A stretch of 64,000 bases of DNA from Argentina anserina (Eukaryota; Streptophyta; Magnoliopsida; Rosales; Rosaceae): the NCBI RefSeq assembly GCF_933775445.1, contig NC_065873.1, positions 18,104,001-18,168,000 on the forward strand, given 5' to 3'. The notes under the pieces are model-generated. The model was not told the DNA's origin and did not search any database. It was given only the letters and a program-made list of their open reading frames with translations. This document shows positions 12,255 through 21,332 of this stretch, one piece after another; positions within the stretch are counted from its first letter, which is position 1; the number at the start of each line of letters is the position of its first letter. The position numbers were made by a program, and so were the translations under genes.

Positions 12255-12472
12255 TGATCGAGTACGATAGAAACGAGAATAATAATAACGTAATGAAACA
12301 TAATGTAACCATTTATTGATTGATAATGAGACCTATATATATGTATTACATACGGAGTATCCCGATGAATCAGAGATTCATATATATTACATTAAGGCGT
12401 AATCTATATTAATAAGGAAACCTACTTAGGATAAGACACACATAAGGGCAATAAAGTAATTCTCCCGGAACA
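12255..12472 (-). repeat. 5' LTR of the copia element
   Basis: Direct partner of 6426-6643, 218 bp. On the minus strand it ends GTACTCGATCA and is followed by GTTATCATGCAC, where a primer-binding site would be; this is only loosely similar to the usual initiator-tRNA complement TGGTATCAGAGC. Confidence 0.93.
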
Positions 12473-12477
12473 TGTTC

Positions 12478-12925
12478 ATTTTTTTTATTCATTGATTTGA
12501 AATTCACCTAATAATTTACATGAAAAATTCTAACATCTTTGAACAAATTTTTCTCTCAGCTCCTAACCGACATTTATAAAAATATTCTATGTAGTTTTTC
12601 AATGGATACATGAAGATTACTAATGTTATTTATTTTATTTTTTAATAATAAAAAATGAAAGTAATTAAATCATCTTTATTATTTTGAATTGGATTGATGA
12701 GAAATAAATACATAAATAATGGATTGATGAGAAATGAAAAAAAAATCATTTATATTCGCTATTTTAAAATAGACAGGTTGATAATTCTCTTATGTGTTTT
12801 CACTCTTATATGTCTTTTTGGTAATTCACATGCGTTGAAAAAGTCAAAATGAACTTAGGAAAATAGGAAAATCTAAGTGTTGTTTGGGAGGTATGAATAG
12901 AAGTTCGCATACTCTATTTGTTGTA
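12478..12925. other. AT-rich spacer
   Basis: Nothing recognisable apart from A/T runs and a short local duplication of GGATTGATGAGAAAT at about 12692 and 12721. Confidence 0.6.
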
Positions 12926-13469
12926 GGGTGATTCTAGTTGCACCTCTATAATTACTCTCTATACCTCCCTAAATTTTTGCAAAATAAATTTTCCTATTAT
13001 GTCCCTTTAGAAAAATGAAAGCTTGAAGCTTCTCTATCAGAGAAGCAAATGAAGACAATGAGCTAAGCCGTAAACCCTATACAGCCAAGCCCTAAGATGC
13101 ATGTACAGTATGTGGGTTTGCGTTCCTTTGCTCCGCTGTAGTCAGTCTTGTTTCTTGTTGTGAAACTCATTATCTATTCCCCCTTCTTATCCAAAATCTG
13201 GGTTTACTTAACTTAATAATCAAGTTATTCCAACTGATTTGGTTCACCTCCATTTCTCTCGGGTAATCATATAATTGTCATACCTTTCATATTGCCTGCT
13301 TCATACACTACCAAAGGGTAGGGAAAAGTTTCAAACATAATCTCTAAGACTGAACAAAGCAGTTTGAGAGAATAAATAGCAAACCCTCTATTTTCTCTAG
13401 GGCCATGATCGGAAAAATATTTTTGCAAAAATTTAGGAAGGTATATAGAGGTGTAACTAGAATTTCTCC
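12926..13469. mobile_element. Inverted-repeat (MITE-like) element
   Basis: The left arm (12926-13005) and the reverse complement of the right arm (13400-13469) share about 60-70 bp, including ATTCTAGTT(G/A)CACCTCTATA and CCTAAATTTTTGCAAAA. The right arm lacks a short ATTACTCTC piece. A clear target duplication could not be read, so the superfamily is open; a Tourist/Harbinger-like MITE is possible. Confidence 0.65.
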
Positions 13470-14491
13470 TTATTCTGTTTTAATATAATATTTATTTTGT
13501 GAACATTGACACATTGTATATAAATAAATTCAAATGCACAATAGAAAAATATCTAATCAAATAGCAAGTGGGAGGTGGCGATTTCGCCTCACAGAAAATT
13601 AATTAATATATATGAGTTCTTTATTTGCTAAAAAAAATTAAGAAGCAATTGCCAAATTACTTAATACAACTGCAAAAAAAACACCTTTTATGTACAGCGA
13701 GCAACGGTTGTTGGCTAGAATCTTGTCGTGACTATCGATGACGTAGTTGTGTCACTTCTTCTCAGATTTGATAAGAAGGAGACTTCGTCATTGATCACAT
13801 GTTTCTCTAGTTTTTGTTATGACTCGAACACTAAGGCATGGCAACAGTATGTAGGTAGTTTGACAAGATTGTTTAGTCAACTCTATTAAGAGGTGTTGAA
13901 GCCGAAACGAGCGAGACACAAAGCACAAATTCTTCCAATTGCAATGGCCCGGCTCACCTTCAAAAACCTGTCAGCGTATTATCGTCAGCTTCTGTCGATT
14001 CACGTGCCGAATTCCGAGGATTCAGATGGATTCCTATGTAATTTTTGGGGTGTCAACTGTGCGGACGATCCGGCATTCTATTAGCACGTCATCCACCAAC
14101 ACCCTCTTACTCGTGTGTTTGAATATGGTTTCGTGTTCGTCAATCTGTCGCATCAATCATTCTTTTGCGATCTTTGCCGCTCTCCCCAATGGCGAATCCT
14201 GAATAGGTGCTTACGGATGCTTGAAACTAGTGGCAGATCTAGAAATATAATTTAGGGATTGTTTGAAATTTGACCGAAAACAAAAAAATGGGAAAATAGA
14301 AAAATCCTCAATTCGATCATGACATCCCATACTCGCCGAAGGAGTGAAAACCGCGCATAACTTCCTAGTAGAATTACATGTTAGGTAGAATTGGAAACTA
14401 GATGTATAGTCACTAGAGGCGAGTCATGATATTATGAACATAGTAGAGACTTGATTAGTTTGCTTGATGCATAGGTTACGGAGTATGGTTT
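13470..14491. other. Spacer without recognised gene
   Basis: Short open frames at 13893-14202 have no recognisable features. No RNA gene or repeat was identified. Confidence 0.5.
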
Positions 14492-14559
14492 TAGTTTTTT
14501 TTTCTTAAGGCATAAAATCTAGAAAAGTCTAGGGGCTGCATGTGTTATTTGATAGAAAT

Positions 14560-15215
14560 AAATTTTGCAAGGGGGGAGGGGGGTAAGGAACCTAAACCCC
14601 GTGCTACAAAAGGTAAACCACATGTATCCTCGTAGAGCACATCTTGAATAAAGTCAGGATGCTCTTCAAACCATAAATTATCAACAGAACCACCACAAAC
14701 AAAATGAGTTAGATGATCTGCTACACTATTTGCTTCCCGGAATGTGTGTCTTATCGTAAAAAAAATGAAACGCCAAAAGATATTGTTTACAATCCTCTAT
14801 GACTCGACCCATATCCGATAAATCTGCTCCACCAGAACTCAGAGCTGCAACTAAAACCAAGAAGTTGCTTTTAATATCTATATTATCCCAACCTTAATTA
14901 ATACCAAGAAACAAACCTCTCTACACGTCTCAGCTTTCATAGCAAGAGCTGAATGAGCATGTAGATAGGATTTAGCAAGCACATGAATACTCCTTCCATC
15001 ATCATCTCGACAAATCACACCAATACCACCCTTACTCAAGCTCAAATCATATGCACCATCAACATTAAGCATAAGCCGGCCTCGAGGAGGTGACTGCCAT
15101 ACAACTGAAAATTTGCTAACATCTTATACACCCAGTGAATCATATTCACTGGAAGAAGATACGTTTAGTCTGTGGGATCATGTGAAAAACAAATCAGTAG
15201 CAACATTGTCACACT
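14560..15215 (-). pseudogene. LINE RNase H domain remnant
   Basis: The minus-strand frame at 14878-15072 carries the RVT_3/RNase H start LNVDGAYDLSLSKGGIGVI with the first catalytic Asp, then AETCREV. After a frameshift the domain continues near 14600-14750 with DMGRVIEDCKQ and, in another frame, FREANSVAD- and LYEDTCGLP-like residues. Frame breaks show it is inactive. Confidence 0.8.
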
Positions 15216-15224
15216 CATCTAAAA

Positions 15225-16194
15225 GGAAACAAATTTGTCGCACATCTCTATCATGTCTATCTCATGCCCACCACTATAAGTAAATATCAAGTGTCTTTTA
15301 TAATATTATAGTTATAAATTTGTTAAGAAAAATGACACTTGGCATTTACTTATTAGAAAATTATTTAGTAGTACTAGACCACATTTGAATTAACTATAAA
15401 CTTAATTTTAATATTTCTTATACAAATTAGGACATAAGCCCAAACCCAAAAAATAAGTAAAATAAAACTGATTAATTAATTAATACAAAAATATCTAAAA
15501 TACCCTTATTTTCATGAAAATTGTCAAATGTTATTCCTACATCTAATAAATTTCTCTCAACTCATTTTTTAGTTTTTTTGGCAAATTTAAGTTTTCCGGC
15601 CAAACCATCGGCAATTTGGAAGTGAGTAAATATATAAAGTTGTTCATTATGTCATGGGCTTTCATTTAAGTACCATATTGCATATGTTTTGAGAAATTTT
15701 GAAATTTCAAAATTTGCTCACCAAAAACCACAGTAGCAGTTAGTTTTTCAGTCGACAGTAGTAGCTAGATTTATAGTCGACAGTAGCACGTACCTTTCAA
15801 GTCGACAGTAGAAGTTAGATTCATAGTAGACAGTAGCATGTACCTTCCAAGTCGACAGTAGCAGCTAGTTTTTAATTCGACAGTATCAATTGATTTTTAT
15901 AGTCGACAGTAGCAGTTAGTTTTTATAATCGATAGTAGCAGATAATCTCTCAATTGATGGTAGCAAACAATATGGGTCAAAAAGAAGTAAAAAAGTAAGA
16001 TATTTTATGACATGTGACAACTTGTCATCATTTGGTCCTTATTTGTAAAATTGGTCCTTATTTACTTTATCAAATTAAGTAGTGAGTTATTTATAAATTA
16101 AATTATTATCTGGTACTTTTGAATAATTTTTTTTTTTACTTATAATGGTGGGCATGAAGTATGTATGATAGGGATGAGCGGCAAATTCTCTTTC
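15225..16194. mobile_element. Mutator-like non-autonomous element with exact 9-bp target duplication, nested in the LINE
   Basis: The element is flanked by CATCTAAAA at 15216-15224 and 16195-16203. Its terminal inverted repeats run about 65 bp: the left end GGAAACAAATTTGTCGC pairs with the complement of the right end GAAAGAGAATTTGCCGC, and both arms then share CATGCCCACCA and TATAAGTAA. Removing the element and one duplication copy makes the LINE frame run on from LEVLD to ECDNVATD. The 9-bp duplication is typical of Mutator-like elements. No transposase is present; the interior holds a minisatellite. Confidence 0.88.
15731..15966. repeat. Minisatellite with about nine units of about 26 bp
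   Basis: Imperfect tandem units of the form AGTCGACAGTAGCAGTTAG lie inside the Mutator-like element. Most units keep GTCGACAGTAG; the spacing is slightly irregular and the later units are more diverged. Confidence 0.9.
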
Positions 16195-16203
16195 CATCTA
16201 AAA

Positions 16204-16540
16204 CCTCCAAACCCACTCGACAATAGAGATCGCCGGATGAGAGAGAGAGAGAGTCTATATGGAGTGGTCCTAGGAGCCAAAAGTTTTGCACCTCATGACA
16301 ATTTTTAAAAAGATGCACATCCACTTCAACCTAACAACCTAAACCCCACAAAGGACACAACCAGGGTCCACAACTACACCATTCTTCTTAGTAACGCAAT
16401 TCTAGTTGGCACAATTCCCTATATAAGCCTCCAAATAAAGCTTTTGACCTTGGAGGAACTCTAGAGCCCACACATTTCCCTAGTATTTTTTTGTGATACC
16501 TCCTGCACTCCCCATTGACGAAGAAGCTTTTTCTCTTGCA
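16204..16540 (-). pseudogene. LINE RT C-terminal part and zf-RVT remnant
   Basis: The minus strand encodes a VPPRSKALFGG-like lead-in, the Cys pair in DPGCVLCGV and, after a frameshift, VDVHLFKNCHEVQNFW, which is the zf-RVT C-x2-C...H-x4-C pattern found C-terminal to plant LINE reverse transcriptases. It carries a stop and a frameshift. Confidence 0.8.
16221..16252. repeat. Short GA-rich microsatellite
   Basis: A (GA)n tract of about eight units inside the LINE zf-RVT remnant. Confidence 0.8.
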
Positions 16541-16649
16541 CAAGTTGCTTGGAAAAATACATGATCGTGACATCTTCCAACCTATGCCCCCGCTCTTCTC
16601 AACTACACCAAAGTTATTGTCTTCGGACAGAGGAGGAATCAAGACCGCC

Positions 16650-17060
16650 TCCCTCGCCTTACTCTCCTACTCTGCCTACCAGGCGTCTTTCCTCTCCGGA
16701 CAAAGACAAATATCAAATTGTTTCTCTCTAATCTCTCCTGACCTATGACAAGTACATAAATTCGATTCATGCCACAACATCCCACAATACTCACAAAAAT
16801 TGGGAAGACCAATATAATCAACATCAAAACAAGAGCCACGTTCCTTCCCCGGAAGACGAACATGTGCAACCCGACGAAGGGATTTATCAATATCAAAACA
16901 AATACGAACTTTAAGATTAGAACCTAGATACATACCAAACTTCGACTCCTCCATTCTAGAAAACTCCCCTACTGTGTTTCCAATCCGAACCCCAATTTTC
17001 AGGCTCCATGTAAATGGGAGGAATTCCTCAAGCCCTAATCTAAAAAAAACTACATATTCA
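16650..17060 (-). pseudogene. LINE ORF1 remnant (DUF4283/zf-CCHC_4 type)
   Basis: The frame at 16676-16954 contains RRVAHVRLPGKERG followed by LPNFCEYCGMLWHESNLC, the C-x2-C-x4-H-x4-C zinc knuckle (zf-CCHC_4) of plant L1 ORF1 proteins. Residues such as LKIGVRIGNTVGEF upstream belong to the same domain. Confidence 0.85.
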
Positions 17061-17172
17061 GAGAAATCTTAAGAAGACCATTCGCTCTATTACTCGCCAC
17101 CACCGCAAAAAAAAGACTTGTAAAAATGCCAAGGACTACCCCGCAACACACAATTTTGATCATACTCATGTG

Positions 17173-18347
17173 CTACGTAGCATGGAAACGTGGACTTGGT
17201 AGCGTTTCCCGCTTCCGAAGCGGAACCACGTCGGAATCGCTTGGAAGCGCCTGTAAGCGCGTTTTCAAAAAAGCGTGGGTTTGGAAGCTCGCCGGAAGCG
17301 TGAGTTTCTTAAGTGGAAGCGCAAGAGGGTGTTATGCCGGAAGCGCGAGGTTTGGATTGTGATTCTGGGTACTGTAATCGAATCAAGTTTTGGTCAATTA
17401 AGGACCAAAGGGTCAGAGGAAGAGGAGAGGTAGGAGTAATACAAAGAATGTCAGCAAGTCCCTGTTCTTCAAGTTTCCTTTAGCATCAGCAGTAGCTCCA
17501 AGCAAAGGAGGAGGAAGACGTAGAGGAAGAGGGTACGTGGACACAAAAGGAAGGTTCATGAGAATGAGAAACCGAACCGTCTTGGAAAAAGGTGCAGAAT
17601 GAAACATGTGCTCAAGAATCCTAGCCAGCAGCACCGTGTACTCCTCTATCATCTCCGCCACAATCGCCACTAGTATCATCTTTCTTTCTTACTCTGATTT
17701 TCTTATCCACAAGACCAGACTTGATCTAGCTTTCAAGACTCGAAGAGTCCTTTTTATCCAAACACTTGTGAGGAACTGGAAGAATCTAAAACAAAGGATG
17801 AGGGCGAGTCATGCTATCTGGTACGGGGTTTTAACTTCTGGGTTTTTCTAGTGGGTATTACCACGGCGCCAACTAGCCTCCACTTTCTAAATCCTTATCT
17901 TCTTTGTTATATCTATTTCTATAATCTTTGCAATTATTACTTGTTTCTTGGTGTCAACATGCTCGGTCTGGTTAACACTAAACTCTAGTTTTGTATGTTT
18001 GTGCCTTTTTGTTTCTGTGTATCCTACCAACCACGATTATTACCCTCGGTCATCATCTCCTTACTTGGTCAAAATAATGGTCTCTTAATCATCTCTGTGT
18101 ACTATGCCACTATCAATAATTATTGAACTTCTAAAGTTACTTAAGCAATTAAAACGCTAAAACCGTTTCTAATTTTTTTTTATGAAAGGACCCTATAAAC
18201 AAAGATGAAATTTTTTGTTATATATATATAATTATTTTTTTAGACGTTTCCAAAACGTACCCGTTTTCAAAAAATTTCAAAAAAAACGTTTCCGCGTTTC
18301 CAAACGTTTCACTTCCACGTACCCGCTTCCGTTTCCATGCAGCTTAG
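17173..18347. mobile_element. Non-autonomous hAT element with exact 8-bp target duplication
   Basis: CTCATGTG flanks the element at 17165-17172 and 18348-18355. The ends form an imperfect 18-bp terminal inverted repeat, CTACGTAGCATGGAAACG against the complement CTAAGCTGCATGGAAACG (15 of 18). Both subterminal regions are rich in GGAAGCG/GGAAACG-type words (17190-17350 and, inverted, 18240-18340). An 8-bp duplication with short ends and clustered subterminal motifs is the hAT pattern. No hAT transposase is encoded. The interior 17410-17880 has a different, less repetitive composition. Confidence 0.88.
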
Positions 18348-18355
18348 CTCATGTG

Positions 18356-18889
18356 AAATGAGAACATAATCCGCTCGCTTCATTCTAGCACCACCGCCGA
18401 CACCCTAGATTTGTCAGTGGCATTCTTCTTCGGCTACCACAACGTTTTCATCGTCACCATCAACACCTCCTTGTTACTTAATGAACCAACTGCTTAACCA
18501 TATCTCTAAGAGCGTCATCCATTCTACAAAGCAGAGACCCCACGCACATCGTTCCCCTATCTAGAAAACGAAGCAGATCCCACATGTGAATCTCAAAATC
18601 TAGCCTACAACAGATTCAATTGTAACTTCACCGCCACACTTGTCGGCAAAGAAACCCTAACTCTTCATTGTTGAGAGAGAGAGAGAGAGAGAGAGAGAAG
18701 GGACTTCAAAAAGAAAGCCCAATAAGCCTTAAGTATATTAAGCCTAATAAGCCTAGGAAATATATCAGTATGAACTATGGGCTTCCGCACTTTGGTGGGA
18801 ATAAGATGGGGTTCAAGTTATGTACAAACCTTCCAAATGGTGAACTTACTAGAGACTGCATATGTGTGTGTATACTGTTTTTTCTCAGG
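18356..18889. other. Spacer with a dispersed repeat copy
   Basis: Contains a (GA)n tract at 18673-18698 and, at 18704-18857, a segment similar to 31307-31494: both have AAAGAAAGCCCAATA, GGGCTTCCGCACTTTGG and AATGGTGAAC in the same order. The repeat family was not identified. No gene. Confidence 0.6.
18673..18698. repeat. (GA)n microsatellite
   Basis: About 13 GA units. Confidence 0.9.
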
Positions 18890-19420
18890 TGCGGATGTCT
18901 GCACGAATGGTTTTTGTGCGGATTTCCATTTTTGCATCACTTTTCGATTGAATTTCTTTATTTTCACCATCTAGATAATATTGTGTAGATAATCTCGCCA
19001 AAATTTCAGCCAATTACACATATTCTCAAGTGGTGATGTCTGCAACAATGGTTTTTGTGCGGATTTCTATTTTTGCACTACTTTTCGATTGAATTTCCTC
19101 ATCTTCACCATCTAGTATCTAGTTAATATTGTTTAAATCATCTCTGCAAAATGTCAGCCAATTTCGTAATCATTAAGGACCTAAGGCCCTCAAAATTGCG
19201 TTTTTATTAAAAACATTAACAGTTCATGTTTGACAGAACTCAGTCTGTTCATTTGTTTTTCAATTTTGAGAGTCTTAACGATCACCAAATTAGCTGAAAT
19301 TTTGTAGAGATGATCTACACAATATTCTTTAGATACTAGACAGTAAAAATAAAAAAAATTGATCAAAAAGTGGTGTAAAAATGGAAATCTGCACCAAAAT
19401 CATTGATGCGGACGCCCGCA
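18890..19420. mobile_element. Foldback (inverted-repeat) element with a duplicated left arm
   Basis: Two direct copies of an arm (18890-19015 and about 19030-19165, starting GCGGATGTCTGCACGAATGG) face one inverted arm (19287-19420, ending ATGCGGACGCCCGC). The arms share GTGCGGATTTCCATTTTTGC-like, CTAGATAATATTGTGTAGAT-like and AAATTTCAGC words. No target duplication or coding potential was read. Confidence 0.75.
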
Positions 19421-19641
19421 GTATATACTTGTCTGATCTGCAAGACACATGCAGCATGTGTAAAACTGTTTTTAGTTTTGTATTTTCATTTTTAAGAATG
19501 TGGGAAAAATATTTTACATGGTAGTGGATAATTATATTTGTAGTGTGGGATATTGAGAGGGTGGGATGAAATCTCTAACCATTTCCTACTTTTTTATAAA
19601 TTTATATCCATATTTTTTTTGTCATTTATTATAATAATCTT

Positions 19642-20158
19642 AAAAAATTAACAATAAATTAAAACTAACATATGGTGCAAGTGTATTTAAGTAATCACAT
19701 GTGTGTTTAGTTGATCGATGTTTTAGTTATTAACAGTGTAGATATATAGTAAAATCAAATTGGTTACATGCATGGTTACTGTTACGTACTTGGTGCTTCA
19801 TGAATTTGATATGATAAACCTATATATCTTCTCTCCCAAGTAATCAGCTATATGGCATATTATAATTTGGCTTCTTAAATCAGTTTATTGTGTTTAGTTG
19901 GCATCTTAAATCAATTAAAAAAATTAACAATAAATTAAAACTAACATATGGTGCAAGTGTATTTAAGTAATCACATGTGTGTTTAGTTGATCGATGTTTT
20001 AGTTATTAACAGTGTAGATATATAGTAAAATCAAATTGGTTACATGCATGGTTACTGTTACGTACTTGGTGCTTCATGAATTTGATATGATAAACCTATA
20101 TATCTTCTCTCCCAAGTAATCAGCTATATGGCATATTATAATTTGGGTTCTTAAATCA
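19642..20158. repeat. Near-identical direct duplication, 276-bp period
   Basis: Copies 19642-19882 and 19918-20158 match over about 241 bp with about two mismatches seen by eye, separated by a 35-bp linker. The AT-rich unit contains no frame. The identity points to a recent duplication. Confidence 0.95.
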
Positions 20159-20304
20159 ATTTTTAGACATGCATGAGCTGGCCTTTTGGCTAACTAACTA
20201 ATATTCGGCCCATTATTAAATTGGCACATGTGATCGAGTAAGTTGGCGGCAATATTTTATCTTAGCCAAGTAAATAGTTCACTCGATCTCAGTCTCACTC
20301 ACAA

Positions 20305-20933
20305 CTAGAGGTTGCAAATGTGTCGGGCCGATCGGGTCAAAACCGTGTCCGTGCTCTTGACGTGTTCGGACCGGCTAATTTATTTATCGTGTTGAGGTCG
20401 GGTCGGCTCATTTGCTTAAACATTAAGTTTGGCCTATGGGCCAAGAAGCAGGCCGACCCAGTTCATTAGCATTATATATCACAATTAAAATAAAAAATAT
20501 TATGTAATTAGAATATTTATTTATATAACTATTTAGAATAGTAAAATAAATAAAATACTACAACATATTTCATAATCTTATTTCTAAAACGTTACGTATG
20601 TCAAAACAATGACGTTTTATTCATTACTTTGATAATATTTGTGAAATATTGTAATTGAAATAATGAAATAATCAAGAGATTTTAATTTAAAATGTCTAAT
20701 ACTCAAGTCTAATAATGATAATTGTTTAAATATTTATATAAATAATATAAAATTATGTGATTAATGGGTAGGCCCATGAATTTATCGTGCTTAAGTCCTG
20801 CCAAGCTCAAAACAAGCTTGGGTTAGACCGAGCCATAGACTAATATATCTCGGCCGGTTCAACACATTACAATAACGGAGTTAGACCGGGCTACTAACGG
20901 GCTCAAGTTTTTCGTCCTATTTGCTACCTCTAT
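20305..20933. mobile_element. hAT-like non-autonomous element
   Basis: The ends are inverted: CTAGAGGTTGCAAAT on the left against ATAGAGGTAGCAAAT from the right. The flanks ACTCACAA (20297-20304) and AATCACAA (20934-20941) agree at 7 of 8 bases, a likely aged 8-bp duplication. Both ends are GC-rich with GGGCC/CGGGTC words while the centre is AT-rich. No transposase. Confidence 0.7.
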
Positions 20934-21332
20934 AATCACAAACACAAGTTAATCTACATGCGACTCCACCAAACATGGGCCACAGTAAATGAATAATACA
21001 AACAAGTGTTTTAAAAGTAATTAGTTTTTTTTTTCCAAAAACAACGTAAAAATTAAATATATTGATCACTCCCTTCAAACATAATTTCTTCAATATCACA
21101 AGGGTTACATATGTCACTAATTATTAAAGAACTCCTTGCAAGGATATCAGATTGTGCTTAATTATTTCATTTGCGGATCCATGTCCACAGCGATCTTAAT
21201 AAGCTTGATAAAAGCTAGAAACCTTTTATTGCTGGCATGGTGATTGGTGAAACTTGCTGGTAAGACAACGAGAACAAACAGAAAGAATACATGCAAAACA
21301 TCATTATTGATTATTATCAATGGAGATTCTAG

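Larger units (their letters stand above)
6426..12472 (-). mobile_element. Full-length but decayed Ty1/copia retrotransposon with 5-bp target duplication
   Basis: Two direct 218-bp LTRs (6426-6643 and 12255-12472) with TG...CA ends are flanked by the exact duplication TGTTC (6421-6425 and 12473-12477). Read on the minus strand, a purine tract AAGGGGGAG abuts the left LTR, so the left one is the 3' LTR and the element reads leftward. The 5.6-kb interior carries copia pol pieces in the expected order on the minus strand (integrase about 8690-9400, RT about 7605-8060) with many stops and frameshifts. The region 9.6-12.2 kb should be the leader and gag/protease but is too decayed to read. The LTRs differ at roughly two dozen positions by eye, so the insertion is old. 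It cannot move on its own. Confidence 0.93.
14492..17125 (-). mobile_element. LINE (L1-type) remnant with internal deletion, split by a later insertion
   Basis: On the minus strand the order is ORF1 zinc-knuckle region (about 16650-17060), end of RT with zf-RVT (16204-16540), then, across a 970-bp insertion, RNase H (14560-15215), and a probable A-rich 3' tail at 14495-14515. The endonuclease and most of the RT that normally lie between ORF1 and zf-RVT are missing, so an internal deletion joined ORF1 to the RT end. The right boundary is approximate and no target duplication was found. Confidence 0.8.

Noticed and set aside
11641..12257. Plus-strand frames of up to 148 codons
   Set aside because: They are antisense to the copia leader next to the 5' LTR, overlap in several frames and show no domain.
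15731..15966. Regularly spaced repeats resembling a CRISPR array
   Set aside because: Units are directly tandem without unique spacers, diverged, and sit inside a plant DNA transposon.
17413..17851. Opposed open frames inside the hAT element as genes
   Set aside because: They overlap on both strands, lack domains and lie within the element; kept only as a possible captured segment.
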